NCBI RefSeq assembly: GCF_032670585.1
Contig: NZ_JAVQHL010000001.1
Location: forward strand, 434,001 to 498,000
DNA: 64,000 nt
From: Ostreiculturibacter nitratireducens
GTDB lineage: Bacteria; Pseudomonadota; Alphaproteobacteria; Rhodobacterales; Rhodobacteraceae
Direction: 5' to 3'
Position numbers and translations under genes: made by a program. Of this stretch, positions 16,390-25,733 are shown one piece after another. The number at the start of each line of letters is the position of its first letter. The first letter of the stretch is position 1. The notes under the pieces are model-generated. The model saw nothing but the letters and a program-made list of their open reading frames with translations. It did no database searches and had not been told where the DNA came from.

Positions 16390-19330
16390 GGAGCCGTTCT
16401 CCTTCGGGGTCGATGAAATGGGGGGACACGATTTCGACGGCGATCTCGCCCCCGCGGACGGCGTTGAAGGCGCGCACGACTTCGCCCATGCGCTCGCCAC
16501 CGCGCCGGATGAAGCCGAGGCCGATGGAGTGTCCGAGCGATGGCGAATAGGCGACGGAGGTCATCCAGCCCTCGTCGTTCTCCATCGTGGCGGCCGCACC
16601 GACGGGCAGGAAATGCGCCCCCGCCGTCAGCGTGTCGTTGCGGTTCACGGGCCGGAAACCGACGAGCGTCAGCCCGTCCTCGCGCTGCATCCCCTCACGC
16701 CCGGCGAGCGTCTTGCCGACGAAGTCCTTCTTCTTCGACATCATCTTCGCCATGCCGAGATCGCGCGCCGTGGTCTGGCCGTTGAGCTCGTTGCCGGCGG
16801 CGTGCCCCTTCTCGATCCGCATGACGCCGAGCGCCTCGGTCCCGTAGGCGACGACGCCCAGATCGCGCCCCGCTTCCATCAGGACACGGATCATCGCATC
16901 GCCGCAGCGCGCGGGGACCGCGACCTCATAGGCAAGCTCGCCCGAGAACGAGATCCGGAAGAGCCGCGCCGGAACGCCGTTGCAGACCGTGAGCTCGGCA
17001 CAGGCCATGTAGGGGAAGGCCTCGTTCGAGATGTCGAAATCCTTGTCGACGATCCGCGCCAGAAGATCCCGCGCCCGCGGGCCCGCGACCGAGAATTGCG
17101 CAAACTGGTCGGTGGAGGAGATCAGGTGCACGTCCATCCCGGGCCACAGGCATTGGCGGCAGAATTCGAGATGCCGGAAGATGCTGACCGCGTTCGCGGT
17201 GGTCGTCGTCATCACGAAGTGGGTGTCCGACATCCGCGCCGTCGTGCCGTCATCCTTGGCGATCCCGTCCTCGCGCAGCATGAGCCCGTAGCGGACCTTG
17301 CCGACGGCGAGGTTGGAGAAACCGTTGATGTAGACCTTGTCGAGGAAGGCCGCGGCATCGCGGCCCTGGATGTCGATCTTTCCAAGCGTAGAGACGTCGC
17401 AGATACCCACTGCCGCACGGGTCTGGAGAACCTCGCGGTCCACAGACTGCCGCCACTCGGTCTCGCCTGCGCGCGGGAACCATTGCGCCCTCAGCCACGG
17501 CCCGACCTCGACGAAGACGGCGCCCTGCTCGGCGGCCCAGTCATGGCTCGGCGTGAGCCGCGTCGGGCGGAAGTCCTTGCCCCTTGCGCGGCCGGCCAGG
17601 GCACCGATCGGAACCGGCGTATAGGGCGGGCGGAAGATCGTCGTGCCGGTTTCCGCGATCGTGCGGCCCGTGCATTCGGCCATCACGGCGAGCGCGGGGA
17701 CGTTCGCCGTCTTGCCCTGATCGGTCGCCATGCCGAGCGTCGTGTAGCGCTTCAGCAATTCGACGGAACGGAAGCCCTCCTGGTGGGCGAGCTTCACGTC
17801 CTTCACCGTGACGTCGTTCTGGAAATCGAGCCAGGCGCGGCCACGGGATTCCTTGACGTGCCAGAAGGCCGACACGCCCGCCGCCTCGTCCGAGGCCGTG
17901 GGCGCCGCTCCCTTCGAAGACTTCAGTCCCAGGTCCGAAAGCGCCGCCTGCGCCGCTTCGACGCCCGAGCGTAGAGCCGCGCCGAGCGTCAGCGCGCCAT
18001 TCGCCGCACCGGCCACGCGCATCCCCTGCGGCATGGCTCCACCCGGAACGAAGGCCGCGATGTCGTCGCGCCAGACGGGACGGCCGCGCTGGTGGCAGGT
18101 CAGGTGAACGTTCGGGCTCCAGCCGCCGCTGACCGCGAGGCAGTCCGTCGCGATCCGGCGGCCATCCTGGAGGATGATCTCCCGCAGGCCATGGCGCCCC
18201 TTCGTGTCCACGATGCGCCCGCCCGCGATGACCTCGGTGCCCTTGGGCGCCGTGCCGTAGGCGTCCTTGCGGCTGTCGATGATCGCGGTCACGCGGAGGC
18301 CGAGCGCCGACAGGTCCGCGGCCGTACGCCAGCCGTCGTCGTTGTTGGTGAAGACCGTGACCTCGCGGCCCGGAGCGACACCCCAGCGGTTCGCGTAGGC
18401 GCGCACGGCCCCGGCCAGCATCACGCCCGGCCGGTCGTTGGCGCCGAAGGCGATCGGACGTTCCGTCGAACCGGCGCAGAGAACCGAGCGGCCCGAATAG
18501 ATGCGCCAGAGGATCTGGCGCGGCTTGCCGCCGCTTTCGGCGAGGTGGTCGGTCCGCCTTTCCAGCGCGCCGAAGATGCCGTGGTCGAAGGCGCCGATGA
18601 CCGTGGTGCGCGTCATCACCCGCACGTTGGGCATGGCGGCAAGCTCGGCCACCGTCCTCGCAGCCCAGTCGCGGCCCGGCATGCCGTCGACCTCATGCGT
18701 CTCGGCGTTGAGCCGGCCACCGGGAAGGAAATCCTCGTCCGCGAGGATCACCCGCGCGCCGCTGCGCCCCGCGGCCAGTGCCGCCGCGAGGCCGGTGGGC
18801 CCCGCGCCGATCACCAGAAGGTCGCAGTGCAGGAAGCCCTTGTCGTAGACGTCGGGATCGGGCTCCATCGACAGCCGACCGAGGCCGGCCGCCGCGCGGA
18901 TCACGGGCTCGTAGAACCTTTCCCACAACGCCGCCGGCCACATGAAGGTCTTGTAGTAGAACCCGGCCGTCAGGAAATTCGAGAAGAGGTCGTTCACCGC
19001 CAGAAGATCGTGGCGGAGCGAGCCGCGATGGTTCTGGCTGCGCGCCTCGAGCCCGTCGAAGAGCTCCGCGACGGTGGCCCGGGTGTTGGGTTCCTGCGCC
19101 GCGCCGTGCCGGAGTTCCACGAGCGCGCTCGGCTCCTCGGAACCCGCCGTCAGGATGCCGCGCGGGCGGTGATACTTGAACGACCGCGCCACGAGCCGTT
19201 GCCCGTTCGCCAGCAGCGCCGAGGCGAGCGTGTCGCCCTCGAAGCCCTGAAACTGCACGCCGTTGAACCGGAAGCCGAGCGGCTTGTCGCGATTGACGAG
19301 ACCGCCGGAAAGACGATGAGACTGGGTCAT
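16382..19330 (-). CDS. soxA: Sarcosine oxidase alpha subunit
   Basis: 982 residues, the normal length. An N-terminal 2Fe-2S-ferredoxin-like fold (about 20-110) is followed by an NAD(P)/FAD-binding Rossmann domain (LLVIGAGPTGLAAALAAGRSG near 170-190) and a C-terminal aminomethyltransferase-like domain (about 600-980) that takes up the methyl group as 5,10-methylene-tetrahydrofolate. The tetramer oxidatively demethylates sarcosine to glycine, formaldehyde equivalents and hydrogen peroxide. It overlaps soxD by four bases and soxG by eight. Confidence 0.95.
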   Translation of the reverse strand: MTQSHRLSGGLVNRDKPLGFRFNGVQFQGFEGDTLASALLANGQRLVARSFKYHRPRGILTAGSEEPSALVELRHGAAQEPNTRATVAELFDGLEARSQNHRGSLRHDLLAVNDLFSNFLTAGFYYKTFMWPAALWERFYEPVIRAAAGLGRLSMEPDPDVYDKGFLHCDLLVIGAGPTGLAAALAAGRSGARVILADEDFLPGGRLNAETHEVDGMPGRDWAARTVAELAAMPNVRVMTRTTVIGAFDHGIFGALERRTDHLAESGGKPRQILWRIYSGRSVLCAGSTERPIAFGANDRPGVMLAGAVRAYANRWGVAPGREVTVFTNNDDGWRTAADLSALGLRVTAIIDSRKDAYGTAPKGTEVIAGGRIVDTKGRHGLREIILQDGRRIATDCLAVSGGWSPNVHLTCHQRGRPVWRDDIAAFVPGGAMPQGMRVAGAANGALTLGAALRSGVEAAQAALSDLGLKSSKGAAPTASDEAAGVSAFWHVKESRGRAWLDFQNDVTVKDVKLAHQEGFRSVELLKRYTTLGMATDQGKTANVPALAVMAECTGRTIAETGTTIFRPPYTPVPIGALAGRARGKDFRPTRLTPSHDWAAEQGAVFVEVGPWLRAQWFPRAGETEWRQSVDREVLQTRAAVGICDVSTLGKIDIQGRDAAAFLDKVYINGFSNLAVGKVRYGLMLREDGIAKDDGTTARMSDTHFVMTTTTANAVSIFRHLEFCRQCLWPGMDVHLISSTDQFAQFSVAGPRARDLLARIVDKDFDISNEAFPYMACAELTVCNGVPARLFRISFSGELAYEVAVPARCGDAMIRVLMEAGRDLGVVAYGTEALGVMRIEKGHAAGNELNGQTTARDLGMAKMMSKKKDFVGKTLAGREGMQREDGLTLVGFRPVNRNDTLTAGAHFLPVGAAATMENDEGWMTSVAYSPSLGHSIGLGFIRRGGERMGEVVRAFNAVRGGEIAVEIVSPHFIDPEGERLRV

Positions 19331-19614
19331 TTGCCGCGCCCCCGTGCAAGCGCGACGTCGCGCGCGAGTTCCACCTTGACGACCTCGTGGGTCGTCGTGT
19401 CGCGCGTCACCACCAGCCAGGAACGGTCGCCCTGCTCGTGATACCAGAGCTCGCGGTGCTGCCCGGCGGGGTTGTCGCGGAGGTAGAGGTAGTCGTGGAA
19501 CCGGTCCATCGCGTCGGGCAGGTCGGGATCCGGGCGGTCGATCAGAGAGGCGTCGCCCAGGTAGACGAACTCAGCGGCGTCGCGGGGGCCGAGAAGAGGG
19601 TGTGGGATGATCAT
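19327..19614 (-). CDS. soxD: Sarcosine oxidase delta subunit lacking the zinc cysteines
   Basis: 95 residues. It has the SoxD core (GPRDAAEFVYLGDA; DYLYLRDNPAGQHRELWYH; TRDTTTHEV). The canonical subunit binds zinc through three cysteines and a histidine (Cys6, Cys9, His59, Cys63 in the solved enzyme). Here the N-terminal CPxCG pair is replaced by HPLLG and the last cysteine by D63; only H59 remains. The gene is otherwise intact and in its normal operon place, so it probably folds without zinc or with another ion. Confidence 0.9.
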   Translation of the reverse strand: MIIPHPLLGPRDAAEFVYLGDASLIDRPDPDLPDAMDRFHDYLYLRDNPAGQHRELWYHEQGDRSWLVVTRDTTTHEVVKVELARDVALARGRGK

Positions 19615-19626
19615 CGGATCTTGCCT

Positions 19627-20877
19627 TCAGTGCAGGTTGGGCTGCGCGCCCATGCCCTTTTCGTCGATCACGTGACCGGTGCGGAACCGGTCCAGACGAT
19701 AGGCCGTCGCGGTGGGATGCGGGTTGCCGGTGGCGAGGAGGTGGGCGTAGCACCAGCCCGACGCGGGCGTCGCCTTGAAGCCGCCATAGCACCAGCCGCC
19801 GTTGAAATAGAGGCCGTCGACGTGCGTCCTGTCGATGAACGGCGATCCGTCCATCGACATGTCCATGACGCCGCCCCACATCCTGAGAAGCCGCGCCCGG
19901 CCGATTGCCGGCATCAGCGCCATGCCGCCCTCGCAGACATCCTCGACCACGGGCAGGTTGCCGCGCTGCGCATAGGAGTTGTAGCCGTCGATGTCGCCGC
20001 CGAAGACGAGGCCGCCCTTGTCCGACTGGCTGATGTAGAAGTGGCCCGCGCCGAAGGTGATGACGCCGGGGATGACCGGCTTCAGCCCTTCCGACACGAA
20101 GGCCTGGAGCACGTGGCTCTCGATCGGCAGGCGCATGCCGGCCATCGACATGACCCGGCCCGACGAGCCGGCGACGCAGACCGCGACTTTGGCGGCGCGG
20201 ATCGTTCCCCGGTTGGTCCGCACGCCGCGGACCCTGCCGTTCTCGATGTCGAAGCCCGTGACCTCGCAGTTCTGGATGATATCGACGCCGCGCTGGTCGG
20301 CGCCGCGGGCATAGCCCCACGCGACCGCATCGTGGCGCACAGTGCCGCCGCGCGGCTGGAGAAGCCCGCCCTGGATCGGGAAGCGCGCATTGTCGAAGTC
20401 GAGGAACGGGTAGAGCTTCCGCACGCCCTCGGTATCCAGCATGACCGGGTCGGCCCCCGCCAGCTTCATCGACGTACCGCGCCGCGCGTAGGCATCCCGC
20501 TGCGCGTCGCTGTGGAAGAGGTTCAGAACCCCGCGCTGCGACACCATCGCGTTGTAGTTGAAGTCCTGCTCAAGCCCTTCCCAGAGCTTCATGGAGAACT
20601 CGTAGAAGGGTTCATTGCCCGGCAGAAGGTAGTTCGAGCGGACGATCGTCGTGTTGCGGCCGACGTTTCCCGACCCGATCCAGCCCTTCTCGAGCACGGC
20701 GACGTTGGTGATGCCGAACTCGCGGGCCAGGTAGTAGGCCGTCGCAAGTCCGTGACCACCGCCACCGACGATCACGACGTCGTAGGCCGGCTTCGGTTCC
20801 GGATCACGCCAGACCGGAGTCCAGCCCTTGTGGCCCTTCAGGGCCTCGGCGAAGATTTTCAGGGCAGAATAGCGCAT
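19627..20877 (-). CDS. soxB: Sarcosine oxidase beta subunit
   Basis: 416 residues from the ATG at 20877, which has GGATGGAG just upstream; in-frame starts at 20886 and 20970 lie further up. The FAD motif VVIVGGGGHGLATAYYL is near residues 34-50. The RHDAVAWG motif carries the histidine that binds FMN covalently in this family. It holds the sarcosine-oxidising site. First gene of soxBDAG, 12 bases from soxD. No folate genes (glyA, purU, folD) accompany this operon as they often do. Confidence 0.95.
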   Translation of the reverse strand: MRYSALKIFAEALKGHKGWTPVWRDPEPKPAYDVVIVGGGGHGLATAYYLAREFGITNVAVLEKGWIGSGNVGRNTTIVRSNYLLPGNEPFYEFSMKLWEGLEQDFNYNAMVSQRGVLNLFHSDAQRDAYARRGTSMKLAGADPVMLDTEGVRKLYPFLDFDNARFPIQGGLLQPRGGTVRHDAVAWGYARGADQRGVDIIQNCEVTGFDIENGRVRGVRTNRGTIRAAKVAVCVAGSSGRVMSMAGMRLPIESHVLQAFVSEGLKPVIPGVITFGAGHFYISQSDKGGLVFGGDIDGYNSYAQRGNLPVVEDVCEGGMALMPAIGRARLLRMWGGVMDMSMDGSPFIDRTHVDGLYFNGGWCYGGFKATPASGWCYAHLLATGNPHPTATAYRLDRFRTGHVIDEKGMGAQPNLH

Positions 20878-20960
20878 GGGCTCCATCCACGGGTAACCCG
20901 CGCAAAATGGACGCGCCGCCCGGCATTGAATTGCGCGAAACAGTCGTCTAGTTGCAGGAT

Positions 20961-21923
20961 ATGGACACAATCTCTTCAGACGCCCGGCCTTTCCGCATCG
21001 GCTTCCTGCTGATCGACGGCTTCGCGCTGATGTCCTACGCCTCGGCGATCGAACCGCTGCGCGCTGCGAATCTTCTTGCCGAGCACATGCTCTACGACAT
21101 CCGGCACATCCATGCGGAAGGCCGCGCGGCCCGGAGTTCCAGCGGGGCGGAAGTGCCGGCCATCGAGGTTCAGGACGCGGGCACCGACCACGACATGGTC
21201 CTCGTGGTGGCGGGCGGCGACCCGATGCAGTTCACCAACGAACGCGTCCTCGGCTGGCTGCGGCGGCTCGACAGGCAAGGCGTCGTCCTGGGCGGAGTGT
21301 CAGGCGGGCCCGCCGTTCTGGCCAACGCCGGCCTGATGGCCGGCCGGCGCATGACGATCCACTGGGAACACATGCCCGCGCTGCTGGAGCGTCACCCGGA
21401 CCTCCTGCTGGAAAAGGCGCTTTTCGTCCTCGACCGGAACCGCGTCACCTGCGCCGGCGGCTCGGCGCCGCTCGACCTGATGCATGCGCTCATCGCGCTC
21501 CACCACGGACAGGCCTTCGCCCGCGGCGTCAGCGACTGGTTCATGCATACGGAGGTGCGCCCCTCCGCCGGGCCTCAGCGCGCTGGCCTGGTGGAACGTT
21601 ACGGGACGACCAACGGCGCGATCCTGTTGGCCATCGAGGTCATGGAGACACATATCTCCGACCCGCTCGACCTCGGGCAACTGGCGGGCTTCGCGGGCGT
21701 CAGCGAACGCCAGCTGAACCGCCTGTTCCGCGAGAAGATGGGCAGGAGCGCAATGGCGTTCTACCGTTCGCTCCGCCTCGGCAAGGCACGCAACCTGATC
21801 CAGACCTCCTCCGTCCCGCTGACCGAGATCGCGCTCGCCACGGGCTTTGCGAGTTCGGCGCATTTCTCGAATGCCTACAGCGCGGAGTTCGGGGCGCCAC
21901 CCTCGCAGGTCAGGCGTCAGTAG
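20961..21923 (+). CDS. GlxA-type AraC-family regulator, probable sarcosine/betaine sensor
   Basis: 320 residues. The N-terminal DJ-1/PfpI-like domain (about 1-190) resembles that of GbdR, SouR and CdhR, which sense betaine, sarcosine and carnitine. Two AraC helix-turn-helices follow (about 225-320: LGQLAGFAGVSERQLNRLFREKMG and PLTEIALATGFASSAHFSNAY). It is divergent from soxB across 83 bases, so it most likely activates soxBDAG. ATG at 20961 is chosen; a TTG at 20952 is possible. Its 3' end overlaps the opposing LysR gene by 14 bases. Confidence 0.85.
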   Translation: MDTISSDARPFRIGFLLIDGFALMSYASAIEPLRAANLLAEHMLYDIRHIHAEGRAARSSSGAEVPAIEVQDAGTDHDMVLVVAGGDPMQFTNERVLGWLRRLDRQGVVLGGVSGGPAVLANAGLMAGRRMTIHWEHMPALLERHPDLLLEKALFVLDRNRVTCAGGSAPLDLMHALIALHHGQAFARGVSDWFMHTEVRPSAGPQRAGLVERYGTTNGAILLAIEVMETHISDPLDLGQLAGFAGVSERQLNRLFREKMGRSAMAFYRSLRLGKARNLIQTSSVPLTEIALATGFASSAHFSNAYSAEFGAPPSQVRRQ

Positions 21924-22899
21924 TTTCGAAAATACCCGGATTGGCAGCGCGGATCATGTCGGTCGCCAAGGGAGAGACCGCCGCCCAGGGCCCGTCCACC
22001 AGCCGACGGAAGACATGGATCAGCCGCCGGGCCGCCTCCCCGGCGAGGTCATGCGTCTCGTCCCTGCGGTTCAGAAGGAAGAAGGTCCGCACCTGGTCCT
22101 CGCGGCACGGATGTATGTCGATGTCACGCAGCGCCGAGGGCAACTGGAACAGGCAGAACGTCGAGGTGATCGCCCAGCCGTAGCCAGCCTGGACGAAGCG
22201 CAGGAGGCTCTGGCTCGAATCGAAGCTGAAACGCGGCCGCTCGACCGCGCCCATTTCCTGCGCGATCGCCGCCGTGGCCGCCCCGAATTTCGAGGTCCGG
22301 CCGTAGGCGACCTGGTGATCCTCCGCGACGAACTCGGCCGGCTCCCGGCCGCTCAGGCGGCGCGGGCTGACCAGCACATAGGGATCCTTGAAAAGCGGCG
22401 TGCACTCCGCCCGTGTCGAGGGGTCGAAGGGCGGACTGTCCACGGCGAGGTCGAACTGCCGGGCGCGGAATGCCTCCTCGATCCAGGGCGAGATGCCGGA
22501 GCGCAGCTCGACCGTCTGGGCAAGCGAACCGGAAGCCGACAGGAACTCCGCCCCGATGATGCAGGAAAGGCTGTCTGGCATGGCCATCCGCAGGACTTCC
22601 CGAGAGGCGCCCTCTGTTCCACGCACCCGAGCCACGAGCGACTCGAGTTGTTCCAGCAGGCCCGGAAGCTCCTGCGCCAGCGCCTCTCCCGCCGCCGTGA
22701 GCGTCAGCGGGCGCGACTTGCGATGCACCAGCCGCTGACCGATCTGCGCCTCCAGCCTCTGCAACTGTTGCGTGATTGCCGGCTGCGACACCCCGAGCGC
22801 CGCACCTGCCGCCGACATGCTGGAAGACCGCGCGATCTCGAGGAAGCCGCGGAGCAGTCCGATCTCCGGAAGCGGCTGGGGACTCGCTCTATTCGGCAT
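21910..22899 (-). CDS. LysR-family regulator next to the DMGDH-like gene
   Basis: 329 residues. The winged helix-turn-helix is at about 15-75 (SSMSAAGAALGVSQPAITQQLQRLE) and the effector domain at about 95-300. The ATG at 22899 has GGAGAT eight bases upstream and is preferred over an in-frame ATG at 22926. It is divergent from the dimethylglycine dehydrogenase-like gene, whose control it probably provides. Tail-to-tail overlap with the AraC gene. Confidence 0.85.
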   Translation of the reverse strand: MPNRASPQPLPEIGLLRGFLEIARSSSMSAAGAALGVSQPAITQQLQRLEAQIGQRLVHRKSRPLTLTAAGEALAQELPGLLEQLESLVARVRGTEGASREVLRMAMPDSLSCIIGAEFLSASGSLAQTVELRSGISPWIEEAFRARQFDLAVDSPPFDPSTRAECTPLFKDPYVLVSPRRLSGREPAEFVAEDHQVAYGRTSKFGAATAAIAQEMGAVERPRFSFDSSQSLLRFVQAGYGWAITSTFCLFQLPSALRDIDIHPCREDQVRTFFLLNRRDETHDLAGEAARRLIHVFRRLVDGPWAAVSPLATDMIRAANPGIFETTDA

Positions 22900-22912
22900 G
22901 CTTATGATCTCC

Positions 22913-22927
22913 ATTGGTTTGGGCAAT
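22913..22927. promoter_or_regulatory. LysR-type box ATTG-N7-CAAT
   Basis: ATTG at 22913-22916 and CAAT at 22924-22927 form a perfect short inverted repeat with T-N11-A spacing, the usual LysR recognition pattern. It lies in the 102-base divergent gap, just upstream of the LysR start, and so can serve both genes. Confidence 0.55.
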
Positions 22928-23001
22928 CATATAGAGGCAACTGGATTTCGGAGCCATCCCGCCCGATACGGAATCGCAAGTCTCGAAACTGGGAGCTTGC
23001 G

Positions 23002-25422
23002 ATGAAGACGCATGCACAGGCGGTTGTGATCGGCGGCGGGCTGGTCGGCTGTTCTATTCTCTACCACCTCGCCAAACTCGGCTGGACCGACGTCGTGCTG
23101 CTGGAGCGTGACGAGCTGACTTCGGGTTCGACCTGGCACGCGGCCGCGAACATCCACGGCCTGCACGACAACAACAACATCTCGAAGATCCAGTACTACA
23201 CGATGAAGCTCTACAAGGAGCTTGAGGCGGAGACTGGACAGGGCTGCGGCGTGTTCCAGCCGGGATCGCTTTACCTCGCGCAGACGGAAGCCCGCGAACA
23301 TCAGCTGCGCCTTCAGGAAGCAAAGGCCCGTTACTTCAGGGCCGATTTCCACAACATCACCCGCGACGAGGCCGAAAGGCTGCATCCGCTGGTCGATTTC
23401 GACGGCATCCGCTGCATCATGTACGAACCCGACGGCGGCAACGTCGACCCTTCGGGCGTGACGCATGCCTACGCCGCCGGCGCGCGGAAACTGGGCGCGG
23501 AGATCTACCGCTTCACCCCGGTCACGGCGACCATCCAGCAGCCCGACGGTTCCTGGATCGTCGAGACGCCGAACGGCAACATCCACACCCAGTGGGTCGT
23601 GAACGCGGCAGGGCTCTGGGGCCGCGAGGTCGCGCGTCTTGCCGGGATCGAGCTGCCGCTTCAGCCGACCGAGCACCAGTATTTCGTGACCGAGACGATC
23701 GCGGAAATCGCATCGCTCGGCCGCCGCCTGCCCTCGGTCGCGGACCGCGACGGCGAATACTACCTCCGCCAGGAGGGCAACGGCCTCCTGATCGGTGCCT
23801 ACGAAAAGGACATGCGCTTCTGGGCCGAGGACGGCACGCCCCAGGGCTTCGGCCACGAGCTTTTCGCCGATGACCTCGAGCGGATCGAAGAGAACATGAT
23901 GCGCGCCATCGCCCGTGTGCCCGCGGTCGGCACGGCCGGGATCAAGCGGGTCATCAACGGCCCGATGATCTGGTCGCCGGACAGCGCGGCGCTCTACGGC
24001 CCGGTTCCGGAACTGAAGAACTACTTCTGCTGCACCGGCATCATCCCTGGCTTCTCGCAGTCGGGCGGTCTTGGCCTGATGAGCGCCCAGTGGATCATCC
24101 AGGGCGAGCCGCAATACGACATGTTCGCCTGGGACCTCGCGCGCTTCGGCGACTGGGCCGACAAGGCCTTCACCAAGGCCCGCGTGCAGGATCAGTACGC
24201 CAACCGCTTCAAGATCCACTTCCCGTATGAAGAGCGCGCCGCCGGCCGTCCGGTCCGCACCCGTCCCGCCTTCCAGATACAGAAGGACATGGGCGCGGTC
24301 TTCGGCCTCAACTACGGCTGGGAACATCCCTTGTGGTTCGCCCCGGAAGGCGTCGAGCCGAAGGAAACCTACGGCTTCACGCGCCAGCCCTGGTTCGACC
24401 ATGTGGGGACCGAGGTGAAGGCGCTGCGCGACGGCGTCGGCGTGATCGACATCTCGAACTTCGCGAAATACGAGGTCAAGGGCGAAGGCGCCGGCGAGTG
24501 GCTCGACCGGATCATCGCCAACCGCGTCCCTTCCGAGATCGGGCGTTCCTGCCTGACGCCGCTCATCGGCAAACGCGGCGGCATCGCGGGCGACTTCACG
24601 GTCACGAAGCTCGGCGAGGATCACTTCTTCATGGTAGGCTCGGGCATGGCCGAGCGTTACCACCAGCGCTACTTCACGGAGGTTCCGCGCCCCGAGACGG
24701 TCTCGTTCACGAGCCTGACGGTCGCGCTCTGCGGCTTCAACGTCGCCGGCCCTCAGGCGCGCACGCTGCTGTCGCGGCTGACCCAGGAAGACCTGTCGAA
24801 CGCGTCCTTCCCCTTCATGCGGTCGCGCCGGATCTCCATCGCGGGCGTCGATGCGATCGCCATCCGGGTTTCGTTCACGGGCGACCTCGGCTGGGAACTC
24901 TACGTGCCGGAAGCCGACCAGGTGAAGCTCTACTCCGCGCTTCTCGAAACCGGCCGCGACCTGGGCGTACGCCCGGTCGGCAGCCGCGCCCTCCTGTCGC
25001 TGCGCGTCGAGAAGGGTTACGGCTCGTGGGGTCGTGAATACAGCCCCGAATACTGGCCGCAGGAAGTGGGCCTCGACCGGCTCATCAAGATGGACAAGCC
25101 CGAATTCCTCGGGAAGGAGGCCTACGCGGCTCTGGCCGATCAGGCCCCGCGCGAGAAGCTCGTGATGATCGAGGTCGATGCGGACATCGCCGACGCTTCG
25201 GGCGGCGAGCCGATCTTCCTGCCGGACGGCTCGCCCGTCGGCCGGGTCAGCTCGGGCGCCTACGGCTTCTCGGTCGGCAAGTCGCTCGCCCTTGGCTTCA
25301 TCAAGACGCCGAGCGCCGTCGCCGGCACCGAAGTCTCCGTAGCGATCCTGGGCAGGCCGCATCGCGGCATTATCCTCGCCGAACCCGCCTTCGACCCGAA
25401 GGGCGAACGGCTGCGCGGCTGA
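23002..25422 (+). CDS. Dimethylglycine/sarcosine dehydrogenase-like flavoprotein with GcvT domain
   Basis: 806 residues, from the ATG at 23002 with GGGAG upstream; the frame stays open far upstream by chance. The N-terminal FAD domain has VVIGGGLVGCSILYHLAKLGW at 8-28. H46 in STWHAA matches the histidine that holds FAD covalently in DMGDH. A C-terminal folate-binding aminomethyltransferase domain follows (about 430-800). It oxidatively demethylates an N-methylated amino acid and can pass the carbon to tetrahydrofolate. Which substrate (dimethylglycine, sarcosine or another) cannot be told. A product could feed the neighbouring sox operon. Confidence 0.85.
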   Translation: MKTHAQAVVIGGGLVGCSILYHLAKLGWTDVVLLERDELTSGSTWHAAANIHGLHDNNNISKIQYYTMKLYKELEAETGQGCGVFQPGSLYLAQTEAREHQLRLQEAKARYFRADFHNITRDEAERLHPLVDFDGIRCIMYEPDGGNVDPSGVTHAYAAGARKLGAEIYRFTPVTATIQQPDGSWIVETPNGNIHTQWVVNAAGLWGREVARLAGIELPLQPTEHQYFVTETIAEIASLGRRLPSVADRDGEYYLRQEGNGLLIGAYEKDMRFWAEDGTPQGFGHELFADDLERIEENMMRAIARVPAVGTAGIKRVINGPMIWSPDSAALYGPVPELKNYFCCTGIIPGFSQSGGLGLMSAQWIIQGEPQYDMFAWDLARFGDWADKAFTKARVQDQYANRFKIHFPYEERAAGRPVRTRPAFQIQKDMGAVFGLNYGWEHPLWFAPEGVEPKETYGFTRQPWFDHVGTEVKALRDGVGVIDISNFAKYEVKGEGAGEWLDRIIANRVPSEIGRSCLTPLIGKRGGIAGDFTVTKLGEDHFFMVGSGMAERYHQRYFTEVPRPETVSFTSLTVALCGFNVAGPQARTLLSRLTQEDLSNASFPFMRSRRISIAGVDAIAIRVSFTGDLGWELYVPEADQVKLYSALLETGRDLGVRPVGSRALLSLRVEKGYGSWGREYSPEYWPQEVGLDRLIKMDKPEFLGKEAYAALADQAPREKLVMIEVDADIADASGGEPIFLPDGSPVGRVSSGAYGFSVGKSLALGFIKTPSAVAGTEVSVAILGRPHRGIILAEPAFDPKGERLRG

Positions 25423-25733
25423 CGACAGCAGAGAAAAGCGCCCCCGCGTTCGTGGCTCGGGGGTGCAATCAGGACGGAAAGGGAAACCAGGCTGGACTAC
25501 GGACGGGATCATTCGGACCTGCCGAACGCCTTCAGGGCGCTTGTGCCGCCTGCCCTGCCCCGTTCATTCGCGCTTCCGAAAGGGAAGGCGGAAATCCATC
25601 CGCCTTCCCTTTCCAATGCAAAGAGAACTCCGAACCAGCGGAGCGATCAAAGACACTCCCCGCTCATCGTCCAACAAGGCGGCGTGCGGGTTTCACCCCA
25701 ACAACACGGGACTAGCCCGTGGAGGAGACCGGA
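25423..25733. other. Intergenic region with a perfect 15-bp stem-loop
   Basis: 311 bases without a gene. The stem GAAAGGGAAGGCGGA at 25578-25592 pairs perfectly with 25599-25613 around a six-base loop; no T run follows. A weaker GC hairpin (CCCCCG with CGGGGG) lies near 25440-25470, just after the flavoprotein stop. The rest must hold the promoter of the ABC operon, and GGAGGAGA at about 25721-25728 is its ribosome binding site. Confidence 0.6.

Noticed and set aside
15814..20877. sox genes as thiosulfate-oxidising Sox system
   Set aside because: Domains are those of sarcosine oxidase subunits; the shared symbol is a naming coincidence.
21847..23001. N-terminal extension of the DMGDH-like protein to 1191 residues
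   Set aside because: The extension is antisense to the LysR gene and unlike any family member; the homologous start at 23002 has a ribosome binding site.
22927..25512. 861-codon antisense frame opposite the DMGDH-like gene, and similar long frames opposite other genes (for example 56192-58534 and 16376-17974 on +)
   Set aside because: No domain, no ribosome binding site, codon pattern reversed relative to real genes; shadows.
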